This document shows positions 1 to 6,060 of a DNA stretch of 9,687 nucleotides, piece by piece. A program made the translations under genes and the position numbers. This stretch comes from Myxococcales bacterium (GTDB lineage Bacteria; Myxococcota_A; Polyangia; Palsa-1104): the NCBI GenBank assembly GCA_023248835.1, contig JAHFDU010000081.1, positions 1-9,687 on the forward strand, written 5' to 3'. Each line of letters begins with the position of its first letter. The first letter of the stretch is position 1. Under the pieces are notes generated by a model that worked only from the letters and a program-made list of their open reading frames with translations, did no database searches and had not been told where the DNA came from.

Positions 1-65
1 TATTGCGGCTTGTTGGCAAGGCCGCAACTAGGACAGATGTTTTGCGCCGCCTCAGTCGTCTGCAT
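1..65 (-). CDS. Zinc-ribbon protein, N-terminal fragment (runs off left edge)
   Basis: An ATG on the minus strand at 63-65 opens a frame that stays open to the window edge (21 full codons). It is preceded by a purine-rich ribosome-binding site (AAGAGGG, 3 bases before the start). The peptide begins MQTTEAAQNI and then reads CPSCG at residues 11-15, the first half of a CPxCG zinc-ribbon knuckle. The start lies 72 bases beyond the stop of the upstream secreted-protein gene on the same strand, so it is probably the third gene of the FHA operon. The first operon gene also has N-terminal zinc ribbons, which suggests this is another zinc-ribbon-headed signalling protein (kinase, FHA or similar). 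That is inference: only the first 21 residues are visible. The real product cannot be named. Confidence 0.6.
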   Translation of the reverse strand, partial: MQTTEAAQNICPSCGLANKPQ

Positions 66-137
66 GTGCCCTCTTCTTAACGTAAGAACTCAAGCGGCGC
101 AATCGCCGGCTCATTCCGGCCATTCCGGTCGATGCGA

Positions 138-506
138 TCAATGTCCCGGCGCCCAAGTTTTCCCATCTTTGAAAATGACTCGCAGCAGCGTCGCCTCCGC
201 CTTGGCGGTGCCATCTGGCATCCGATCCTTGGTGGTGTAACTCTTTCCTTTCTCGATCGGCTGCACCGCACCGGTGACGATGTTTTGCCAACCCACGTCG
301 CTTTCGCGCAGCAATTTTCCGCCACCGTCGAAATACTTGACGTGGTAGTCGACCTGGGTGACATGATCCGCTTTCACTTTGATCTGACAGGAAAGTCGAA
401 CATCCCCAATAGCCACCGGCATCACACTGAACTCCACTGGCTGACTGGCAGCATCGACCACACCACTGACCGCCATCAACATTCCAAATCGCGCGATTCT
501 ATTCAT
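138..506 (-). CDS. Small secreted beta-rich protein of unknown function
   Basis: A 122-residue protein not recognised as a named family. The N-terminus (MNRIARFGMLMAVSGVVDAA) has basic residues, a short hydrophobic core and an A-x-A-like region near residues 18-21, consistent with a Sec signal peptide and export to the periplasm. The mature part alternates short hydrophobic and polar stretches (VDYHVKYFDGGGKLL, AEATLLRVIFKDG), which suggests one compact beta-sandwich. It has a single cysteine (Cys40), so no internal disulfide. The ATG at 506 is preceded by a strong Shine-Dalgarno (GAGGAGGG) that fills the 15-base gap after the FHA-gene stop, so the two genes are almost certainly co-transcribed and independently initiated. 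The context suggests an envelope partner of the FHA protein, but no function can be read from the sequence. Confidence 0.82.
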   Translation of the reverse strand: MNRIARFGMLMAVSGVVDAASQPVEFSVMPVAIGDVRLSCQIKVKADHVTQVDYHVKYFDGGGKLLRESDVGWQNIVTGAVQPIEKGKSYTTKDRMPDGTAKAEATLLRVIFKDGKTWAPGH

Positions 507-521
507 TGATCCCTCCTCACG

Positions 522-1430
522 TTAGATCTCCACCTGCAACAGCTGTTGTCCCAAAAACAGCTGGTCGCCCGGCGCCAACGCGACTTCTCCTCGCACCCGG
601 ACAAACGTGCCGTTTCTCGAACCTTGATCGGTGACTTGGATCATCGGGTCAGGCGCTTGCGGATCGCCGACGATTTGCACCACGACGTGACGCGCCGACA
701 AGAATGGATCCTCGGGGAAATTGATGTCATTGCCCTCCCGACCGATGGTGAGCTGCGTGCCAAGGGTACGAAAGTAAAGTCCAGTCTGTCCGCCAGCCAG
801 CTGCTGGCCAATGGCAAGTTTGGCAGTGCTTCGCGGCGACCCGAAAAAACAGGTACCACTGTCATCCATCAAGGCCAATCGATCGGTGGGACAAACTTCG
901 ACCGTAAGCAGCTGCTCTCCGACGAGAAACCGCGTTCCCGACGGCACCCGACGAGCCCCCTGAAGCCGCAAGAAAACGCCGTTCAAAGAAGCTTCATCAC
1001 GGACGTGCAAGCGGCCGTCATCGTAACGAAACGTGGCGTGCCGTGGCGACATCCACAGATCGCCTGCGAACGACAAATCGCCAGTAGCTCTGCCCGCGAC
1101 CAACCTCTCCCCGACGACAAACGCATCGCCGTGCGTGCCATCGGGGCGAATGTGCACCAGACGCGGCTGGCCGGGAATTTCCACCGCGCGCGCAGGAAGA
1201 GCTCCTTCGCTGCCCAACGGCAACGCCGCCCCGCACCGACCACAAAAACGAAATTGCGCGGGCGCAACCTGATCGCATTTGGCGCAGCGACGCGGATCTG
1301 CGTGCTTGGGCGCCTGGCGAACCTCTGGTACAAAAGGTGCCACTCCAAGCGGCGCGCTACAACCGCAGCACTCGGTTGAGCGAAGCGGCGACAGCGCATC
1401 GCAAGCGTCGCAAACCAGACCAAGATCCAT
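522..1430 (-). CDS. Zinc-ribbon and tandem FHA-domain protein
   Basis: A 302-residue cytoplasmic adaptor-type protein. Residues 7-24 hold one cysteine cluster (Cys7, Cys10, Cys21/22, Cys24) and residues 49-66 a second, classic one (Cys49-x2-Cys52, Cys63-x2-Cys66, FCGRCG), each able to bind a zinc ion. Two FHA domains follow. FHA1 spans about 90-180, with GR at 113-114, SPRH at 128-131 and LNG at 149-151. FHA2 spans about 218-302, with GR at 230-231, SARH at 246-249 and SRNG at 271-274. These are the residues that normally contact phosphothreonine, so both domains look binding-competent, FHA2 the more canonical. Such proteins read Ser/Thr-kinase output or recruit phosphorylated partners. It is the first gene of a minus-strand operon with a secreted protein and another zinc-ribbon protein. 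No Shine-Dalgarno precedes the ATG at 1430, and a promoter-like element lies immediately upstream, so the mRNA may be leaderless. Confidence 0.9.
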   Translation of the reverse strand: MDLGLVCDACDALSPLRSTECCGCSAPLGVAPFVPEVRQAPKHADPRRCAKCDQVAPAQFRFCGRCGAALPLGSEGALPARAVEIPGQPRLVHIRPDGTHGDAFVVGERLVAGRATGDLSFAGDLWMSPRHATFRYDDGRLHVRDEASLNGVFLRLQGARRVPSGTRFLVGEQLLTVEVCPTDRLALMDDSGTCFFGSPRSTAKLAIGQQLAGGQTGLYFRTLGTQLTIGREGNDINFPEDPFLSARHVVVQIVGDPQAPDPMIQVTDQGSRNGTFVRVRGEVALAPGDQLFLGQQLLQVEI

Positions 1431-1437
1431 TTGCGTT

Positions 1438-1465
1438 ATCGTAATGCAAAGTTACAAACGGTCAA
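1438..1465 (-). promoter_or_regulatory. Candidate sigma-70-type promoter of the FHA gene
   Basis: On the minus strand a TTGACC box (1465-1460) and a TACGAT box (1443-1438) are separated by 16 bases. They match the -35 and -10 consensus at 5 of 6 and 4 of 6 positions. The -10 box ends 7 bases before the ATG at 1430, so transcription should start on or next to the start codon. That fits the absence of a Shine-Dalgarno sequence. Prediction from sequence only. Confidence 0.45.
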
Positions 1466-1532
1466 TGCAACGCGACGCTGACGCAGGGGCGCCCGGAAGT
1501 CGGCGTTGATTCACGTTTCGCGATTCTTACCA

Positions 1533-1648
1533 CCGCCGACAGCCGACAGCTGACCCTCCCGTGAATTCGCTCTTGAAAGGAGGACTAGAGCAGGTGATTT
1601 CAGGAATGAATCCGAAACTGTCGGCTGTCGGCTGTGAGCTGTCGGCGG
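1533..1648. repeat. Inverted clusters of CCGACAGC-type short repeats
   Basis: The left cluster (1533-1554) reads CCGCCGACAGC followed by CGACAGCTGAC. The right cluster (1617-1648) contains CTGTCGGCTGTCGGCTGTGAGC and ends in GCTGTCGGCGG, the exact reverse complement of the left CCGCCGACAGC. The units are near-tandem CCGACAG heptamers in opposite orientation, about 60 bases apart, so the arms can pair as a long imperfect hairpin. They sit inside the larger inverted repeat. The function is unknown; they resemble intergenic simple-repeat seeds that copy around genomes. Confidence 0.55.
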
Positions 1649-1668
1649 CGCCCGGACTTTCGGGCGCC
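1647..1668. repeat. GC-rich hairpin, terminator-like but lacking a T-tract
   Basis: GGCGCCCG (1647-1654) pairs perfectly with CGGGCGCC (1661-1668) around a GACTTT loop. The right arm overlaps the right-hand 18-bp inverted repeat. No run of T follows on either strand, and both adjacent genes are transcribed away from it, so it does not act as an ordinary intrinsic terminator for them. It is more likely part of the repeat element. Confidence 0.45.
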
Positions 1669-1723
1669 CCTGCCATGACGAAGTGAACGAAGCGATCGAG
1701 TGATTTTGAGGAACGTTTTCGGG

Positions 1724-1729
1724 TAGAGT
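1724..1729 (+). promoter_or_regulatory. Candidate -10 box of the aldehyde dehydrogenase gene
   Basis: TAGAGT matches the TAnnnT -10 pattern and ends 7 bases before the ATG at 1737, the same spacing as in front of the divergent FHA gene. No good -35 box and no well-placed Shine-Dalgarno are visible; a GAGGAA string at 1708-1713 is too distant. Weak evidence alone, but the matching geometry suggests leaderless transcription. Confidence 0.3.
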
Positions 1730-1736
1730 GCTGCGC

Positions 1737-3284
1737 ATGAAAAAGCTCAAAAGTTACATCAAAGGACGATTTATCGATGGCACCGGTAAGGACTCGCTCT
1801 GCAACCCCGCCACCGAAGAGACGATCGCCGAAGTGGGCGGTGGTTCGCTCGATGTCTCGTCGCTGCTCAGCGCGGCACACGCGGGTGGCGCTGCGCTACG
1901 CACACTCTCCTTTGCGGCGCGCGGCGAAATTTTGCGCGCGCTGTCGAAGCGCATTTTTGCGGCGCGCGACGAGCTCATCGGACTTGCGATCGCCAACGGC
2001 GGCAATACTCGAGGCGATGCCAAGTTCGACATCGATGGCGCTTCCGGCACGCTGGCCGCCTATGCTGAACTTGGCAAATCGATGGGCGACCGCACCTTTG
2101 TTGTCGACGGCGATTCAGTGCAGCTGACGCGATCGGTGCGTTTTTTCGGCCGCCACATTCTGGTGCCGCGCGAAGGCGTCGCGGTGCACATCAACGCGTT
2201 TAATTTTCCCGCCTGGAACCTGGCCGAAAAGGCGGCCTGCGCCCTGCTCGCCGGCGTGCCGGTGATCTCCAAGCCCGCCACCGCTACTGCGCTCGTCGCC
2301 GGGCGCATCGCCGAACTTTTCGCCGAAGAGAGTTCGCTGCCGCAAGGCGCTTTTTCTTTCCTCGCCGGATCGGTAGCAGATTTGCTGTCGCATCTCGGCG
2401 GTCAAGATGTCGTCGCCTTCACCGGTTCGGCAGCGACGGGAGAGACCGTCCGCAAGACCGCGGCACTGCTGACTCACTCGGTCCATGTCAACGTCGAGGC
2501 CGACAGTCTCAACGCCGCCGTGCTCGGTCCCGATCTCGATCGCTCGAGCGAAGCGTACCTGCTTTTCATCGCCGATCTGGCGCGAGAAATGACGCAAAAG
2601 ACCGGACAAAAGTGCACCGCCACTCGTCGCGTGCTCATCCCGGATTCGCTCGCCGAAGCGGTGCGCGAAGATGTTTCGGAGAAATTGGCGGCGATCAAAG
2701 TCGGCAATCCGGCGCTCGAAGAGGTCACGATGGGCCCACTGGCGACGCGGCAGCAGCTCGACGACGTGCGCGCCGGCATCCAGCGACTCGCCGAAGAGAC
2801 GCGATCTATTTTTGGCGGCCGCGGCGAGGTCACACCGATCGGAGCGGAAAAAGGGCGCGGCTTTTTCGTCTCGCCGGTGCTACTCGAAGCCACTGACTCA
2901 GCGCGCGCTCGCGTCGTGCACGAGCTCGAAGTGTTTGGTCCGGTCGCCACTCTATTGCCCTACTCGGGCGACGCCAAGGTCGCGGCCGACCTAGTGCGCC
3001 GCGGCCAGGGCAGCCTGGTCTCGTCGGTCTATTCAGACGATCGCGAATTTCTAAAACAGATGGTATTCGCGCTCGCGCCCTATCATGGCCGTCTGTTCTT
3101 GGGCTCGAGCAAACTCGGCGGCCATTCGGTCGGCCCCGGCACCGTGTTGCCACAACTTGTACATGGCGGCCCTGGTCGTGCCGGCGGCGGCGAAGAGCTC
3201 GGCGGCGCGCGCGGCCTGCATCCCTATCTACAGCGCACTGCGATCTCCGGCGATCGACCGATCCTCGACGCACTGTTTGACTAG
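1737..3284 (+). CDS. Stand-alone PaaZ/BoxD-type CoA-semialdehyde dehydrogenase
   Basis: A 515-residue cytoplasmic NAD(P)-dependent aldehyde dehydrogenase. It closely matches, as I recall the sequence, the N-terminal dehydrogenase domain of PaaZ (phenylacetate pathway) and BoxD (3,4-dehydroadipyl-CoA semialdehyde dehydrogenase, aerobic benzoyl-CoA pathway). Visible signatures are HINAFNFPAWN (about 151-161), SKPATATA (about 178-185), FTGSAATG (228-235), the general base Glu254 in VNVEADSLN, the nucleophile Cys293 in GQKCTATRR, and a C-terminal PQLVHGGPGRAGGGEELGG block followed by YLQRTA, typical of this subfamily. The MaoC hydratase domain that follows in PaaZ is absent, so the length fits BoxD. 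The ATG at 1737 is preferred over the GTG at 1728 because MKKLKSYIKGRF aligns with the PaaZ start. No paa or box genes are nearby, so the exact substrate is uncertain. Its stop overlaps the stop of the convergent gene. Confidence 0.9.
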   Translation: MKKLKSYIKGRFIDGTGKDSLCNPATEETIAEVGGGSLDVSSLLSAAHAGGAALRTLSFAARGEILRALSKRIFAARDELIGLAIANGGNTRGDAKFDIDGASGTLAAYAELGKSMGDRTFVVDGDSVQLTRSVRFFGRHILVPREGVAVHINAFNFPAWNLAEKAACALLAGVPVISKPATATALVAGRIAELFAEESSLPQGAFSFLAGSVADLLSHLGGQDVVAFTGSAATGETVRKTAALLTHSVHVNVEADSLNAAVLGPDLDRSSEAYLLFIADLAREMTQKTGQKCTATRRVLIPDSLAEAVREDVSEKLAAIKVGNPALEEVTMGPLATRQQLDDVRAGIQRLAEETRSIFGGRGEVTPIGAEKGRGFFVSPVLLEATDSARARVVHELEVFGPVATLLPYSGDAKVAADLVRRGQGSLVSSVYSDDREFLKQMVFALAPYHGRLFLGSSKLGGHSVGPGTVLPQLVHGGPGRAGGGEELGGARGLHPYLQRTAISGDRPILDALFD

Positions 3285-4720
3285 TGGGCGCGAAATTTCC
3301 GGTAAGCGCGGGCGGTCATTTGTAACAATTTCAGGCCGTCGCGAAACCGGCTAATTTTCGTCTCACCATAAGTACGAGCGCGATAGCGAATCGGCAGTTC
3401 TGCTATTTTCAAATTTAGCTTCGCGGCGCCGAGAAGAAGATCGAAATCGCCGAATGGGTCGAGCTCGCCGAAAAACGCGCGGCCGCTGACAATGCGCTCA
3501 TAGTCACGGCGAAATAGCACTTTGGTCCCGCACAGTGTGTCTTTGAGTCGCTGCTCGATGGTGGCCGACATCGCGAGCCCGAACAGTTTGTTGCCGAGCG
3601 AATTCAAAAACCGCATCGCCTCGCCCTCCATCGGGTAGACCAGGCGCGAGCCATTGACGAATTCGGCGCGGCCCTCCGAAAGCGCGAAATAGAATTTGGG
3701 CAAGTCCTCCGGTGGCACGGTCAAATCGGCGTCGAGAATAAATAAAATATCGCCGGTGGCAGCAGCGAACCCTTGACGCACCGCATCGCCTTTGCCGCGG
3801 CCGCACCCCTGATGCAGGAGCTTCACCTGGGCGCGGGTTTTCTTCTGCAGATGCGCCTCGATCGCCTGCACCGTGCCGTCTTGTGACGAGCCGTCGACAA
3901 AAATAATTTCGGTCGAGCGCCCCATGTTGGGTGTGCGATCAACGATCGCGTCGATGTTGCCGCGCTCGTTCTTGCACGGCACGATCACACTGCAGCTGTA
4001 GTCACGCGCCGCGATCGGCCCGCCGCCGCCAGCAAGGCGGCAGACGAAAAATTGCGTCAGCGCCAAATGCCGCAACCCCGGCGCCAACGACAGATGTTGA
4101 TTGATCGCATTGCGAAACGGAAACTTGAACGGCAAAAGCTGCGCCGTGCCCGAGCGCACAATGTCGAAGTGATTGAGCGTGAGCAGCCCCTCGATGTCCT
4201 GCATGCCGAGCCAGTTCTGCTGCGGCAGAGCCATTTTGAGTCCAACGCGCTCGGCAAGTTTGAGCAGCGGCTCCCAGACAAAGTTGTAATAGGTGACGAC
4301 AAGGCGAGTACGCGGATGGCAGAAACGGCGCACCGCGCGGATCGCCGCCCAGACATCGGCCAGCACACCAACCACGTCGGAAAGTACGATGTAATCAAAG
4401 GTGCGGCCGGCGAGCCCGGGTGCATTCAGCGTTTCGGCGTCGTCGACAATGAACTCGTAGCCGTGCCGCTGTCTGGCGCGAGCGATCATCCGCTCCGAAA
4501 AGTCGACGCCAACGCCAACCGAAGGCTTGAGCGCCGCTAGCAGGTCACCGGTACCGCAACCGATTTCGAGCACCTCGGCACCGATCGGCACGATCGATCC
4601 GACCAGCTGCTCAATCGCGCGATAGTAAGCGCGGTTCCGTGTCTGCCAGCGCTCTCGTTCTTCGGCCAGCGCGTCGAACGCAAGCCGACGCCGCTTGAGG
4701 TCCTCAGAAACATTTACCAT
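3281..4720 (-). CDS. Bifunctional SAM methyltransferase / family 2 glycosyltransferase
   Basis: About 479 residues with two enzyme domains. The N-terminal part (about 15-230) is a class I methyltransferase with the SAM-binding motif VLEIGCGTG at 50-58, an acidic VGVGVDFSE end of strand 2 near 68-76 and VDDAE near 92-96. The C-terminal part (about 242-479) is a GT-A glycosyltransferase of the dolichyl-phosphate-mannose-synthase type. It shows SVIVPCKNE (244-252), DGSSQDGT (276-283), LDADL with the DxD metal site (329-333) and RTYGETKIS (449-457). It probably transfers a sugar to a lipid or glycan carrier and methylates a related acceptor, in envelope polysaccharide synthesis; substrates are unknown. 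The start is uncertain. The ATG at 4720 (weak GGAG directly before it) begins just ahead of the conserved FDALAEERERW region, but ATGs at 4741, 4774, 4780 and 4831 and a TTG at 4912 are in frame. The stop shares a CTAG with the convergent dehydrogenase. Confidence 0.87.
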   Translation of the reverse strand: MVNVSEDLKRRRLAFDALAEERERWQTRNRAYYRAIEQLVGSIVPIGAEVLEIGCGTGDLLAALKPSVGVGVDFSERMIARARQRHGYEFIVDDAETLNAPGLAGRTFDYIVLSDVVGVLADVWAAIRAVRRFCHPRTRLVVTYYNFVWEPLLKLAERVGLKMALPQQNWLGMQDIEGLLTLNHFDIVRSGTAQLLPFKFPFRNAINQHLSLAPGLRHLALTQFFVCRLAGGGGPIAARDYSCSVIVPCKNERGNIDAIVDRTPNMGRSTEIIFVDGSSQDGTVQAIEAHLQKKTRAQVKLLHQGCGRGKGDAVRQGFAAATGDILFILDADLTVPPEDLPKFYFALSEGRAEFVNGSRLVYPMEGEAMRFLNSLGNKLFGLAMSATIEQRLKDTLCGTKVLFRRDYERIVSGRAFFGELDPFGDFDLLLGAAKLNLKIAELPIRYRARTYGETKISRFRDGLKLLQMTARAYRKFRAH

Positions 4721-4915
4721 CTCCGACGGCACCGCGTCCATGGTGCGGAAGCTATCGCGATTGGCCCCCAGCATCAACATTCCGCTGCCTACAGAGGCAG
4801 CACAGCGCGCCCAGAATTTTCGCGCTACCATGATCTTTACCCACGCCGTCGAGATGTCACCGTCGCCTTGCGCGCGGCACTCTCGCACAAGCGGTGACGG
4901 TGAGAAAGGCAAGCG

Positions 4916-5884
4916 TCAAGCCACAGCGGAAAGGTCATCACCACAGAGTCTCGCAAGCGCGGGAAGTACGATGGTGAGGATGCCTTCTTCGGCGACCTGC
5001 TTTGCCTCAGCGCAACTGAGTCGGCCATGGGCGTGCCAGCTGTCGAGGTCGGCCTCGAGCGGGCGCACCGCCATACGGCGGGTGTCGCGCACCGCAAGAG
5101 CGACCGCCTGATAGACGCGATCGACAATCGGCGAACCGCCGGCGTGGCAGGCCCAAGAGACGAATCGCCACGAGAGCTCGGCATGGTGACGCTCGTCGCC
5201 GGCGATCTTGGCGAGAGCTTTTTTTACGGCCGGGTCCGTGGCAATAAGTGCCTGTCGTTCGGCGAGCAGTGCCCCAAGCGTCTCTCCTACGCAACCTTCT
5301 TTTGCGGCGAGCATGGCTACTTCGGTGAGGGTTGCCGCGGGGAAAGCATCATCGACGCGCAAGGTCGCGGGTCCGATTTCCCTCGCGCCATAACGGCACG
5401 CCAGCCCGAAGCAGATACGCGCGTGCCTGATCTCGTCGAGCGATGCCCGTTGCGCGTCAGCAATCAGGTCGGGTGGCGCTCCCACCGCGAGTCCCATGAT
5501 CGAAAAGCGCGCGAATGCAGCAACCGACGCATGCTCTTCAAGCGCGTCCTTCAGCCAAGCGGCAGCCAACGCCTGTCTGGTCCCTACATCGAGATCGTTT
5601 GCCGCCGCAAACGGCTCAAGCCAGTCCGCGCGTGACGCCGCCGCAGCCGCGCGCAGCGAGCTGCCGACGAGAAATGGACGGCGTATGGTGGCTCCCATAT
5701 CGGCCGCCGCGTCAGTCGTCGGCGTCATGTCCGCGAGGGGCAGGTCGGCGGTCGAGTCGCTCGGCACAGACTGCATGTCGATACCTGTGAGGGGAGTACT
5801 GCGGCAGCTCGAGACCAGTGGCGTTGCGCTGGCACTGGCAATTGAGAAGATACGCGCGATCCAGTTGCTGGTATTGCGACGCAT
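4916..5884 (-). CDS. Ferritin-like diiron protein, probable lipoprotein
   Basis: A 322-residue protein with an all-helical ferritin-like core at about 105-250. Candidate iron ligands lie in EEHASVAAF (116-124), DEIRHA (150-155), CVGET (198-202) and DERHHAEL (230-237), giving the paired E and ExxH motifs of a four-helix diiron bundle. I associate this type with myxobacterial genomes, where its role is not established; oxidative or hydroxylase-like chemistry or metal storage is possible. The N-terminus starts with RR, then a hydrophobic stretch and LVSSC (Cys27), an acceptable lipobox, followed by a low-complexity Ser/Thr/Asp linker. It may therefore be a lipoprotein. The frame extends upstream to 6097, but the ATG at 5884 is chosen because GGAGGTG precedes it at good spacing and the signal sequence starts there. 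A possible -10 box (TATATA, 5917-5912) gives a short leader. Confidence 0.85.
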   Translation of the reverse strand: MRRNTSNWIARIFSIASASATPLVSSCRSTPLTGIDMQSVPSDSTADLPLADMTPTTDAAADMGATIRRPFLVGSSLRAAAAASRADWLEPFAAANDLDVGTRQALAAAWLKDALEEHASVAAFARFSIMGLAVGAPPDLIADAQRASLDEIRHARICFGLACRYGAREIGPATLRVDDAFPAATLTEVAMLAAKEGCVGETLGALLAERQALIATDPAVKKALAKIAGDERHHAELSWRFVSWACHAGGSPIVDRVYQAVALAVRDTRRMAVRPLEADLDSWHAHGRLSCAEAKQVAEEGILTIVLPALARLCGDDLSAVA

Positions 5885-5911
5885 GGGGCACCTCCATCTG
5901 TGGTTCTTCGC

Positions 5912-5917
5912 TATATA
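5912..5917 (-). promoter_or_regulatory. Candidate -10 box of the ferritin-like gene
   Basis: TATATA on the minus strand lies 27 bases before the ATG at 5884, leaving room for a roughly 20-base leader with the GGAGGTG ribosome site (within 5885-5897). No good -35 match is seen at 16-18 bases upstream. It follows the upstream terminator-like hairpin, which fits a separate transcription unit. Confidence 0.3.
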
Positions 5918-5942
5918 GCACAAACTGGATTCGCGGCGGGCC

Positions 5943-5963
5943 AAAACGAGCCCCTCGGGGGGC
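5943..5963 (-). terminator. Probable intrinsic terminator after the HiPIP-like gene
   Basis: On the minus strand GCCCC (5963-5959) pairs with GGGGC (5954-5950) around a four-base CCGA loop, followed by TCG and then TTTT (5946-5943). A short GC stem with a T-run about 100 bases past the HiPIP-like stop, and just before the ferritin-like gene's own promoter region, suits the end of the VOC/HiPIP operon. The stem is only 5 bp, so it may be weak. Confidence 0.45.
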
Positions 5964-6060
5964 CTATCCTTGTTGGAACGGTGAACCGCGTCCCGCATCG
6001 AGAGCGGCACCTTCCCGCTCGGGTTTCGTCTACCTCCTAGCCGTGGACTGGCCAAACGAA

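Larger units (their letters stand above)
1483..1673. repeat. Candidate non-autonomous element bounded by 18-bp inverted repeats
   Basis: GCAGGGGCGCCCGGAAGT at 1483-1500 is the reverse complement of ACTTTCGGGCGCCCCTGC at 1656-1673, with a single mismatch over 18 bp. The ends lie 191 bp apart overall and enclose non-coding sequence with further inner inverted repeats. Terminal inverted repeats around a short non-coding core are the structure of a MITE, but no convincing target-site duplication is visible; only a TGAC is near both ends. It could equally be a regulatory or RNA-structured intergenic repeat. A single copy in one window cannot settle this. Confidence 0.4.
1431..1736. other. Divergent intergenic region of about 306 bp, rich in repeats
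   Basis: This is the spacer between the divergent FHA and aldehyde dehydrogenase genes. It holds the FHA promoter candidate at its left end, an 18-bp inverted repeat (1483-1500 and 1656-1673), CCGACAGC-type repeats (1533-1554 and 1617-1648), an 8-bp GC hairpin (1647-1668) and a TAGAGT -10-like box just before the dehydrogenase start. An AAAGGAGG ribosome-site-like string at 1576-1583 sits inside the repeat interval, but only a 30-codon frame follows it. No convincing gene or RNA gene was found. Confidence 0.7.

Noticed and set aside
546..1379. Long plus-strand open frame of 277 codons opposite the FHA gene
   Set aside because: Its translation has no recognisable motif and is rich in Arg, Ser and Pro. 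The minus strand carries clear FHA and zinc-ribbon signatures.
1594..1686. 30-codon GTG frame after the AAAGGAGG string
   Set aside because: The frame runs through the CCGACAG repeat and the GC hairpin, is very short, and shows no protein-like conservation signal.
1511..1880. Minus-strand open frames across the repeat region and dehydrogenase start
   Set aside because: They translate the CCGACAG repeats into PTADS-like peptides and run antisense to a well-supported gene.
2115..3273. Minus-strand frames inside the aldehyde dehydrogenase
   Set aside because: Antisense frames are common in GC-rich DNA; no motif, ribosome site or domain supports them.
5027..5635. Plus-strand frame of 202 codons opposite the ferritin-like gene
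   Set aside because: Antisense to a gene with clear diiron ligands and a strong ribosome site.
6002..6020. GAGCGG/CCGCTC hairpin downstream of the HiPIP-like gene
   Set aside because: A 6-bp stem with a 7-base loop and no T-run; the hairpin at 5950-5963 is the better terminator.
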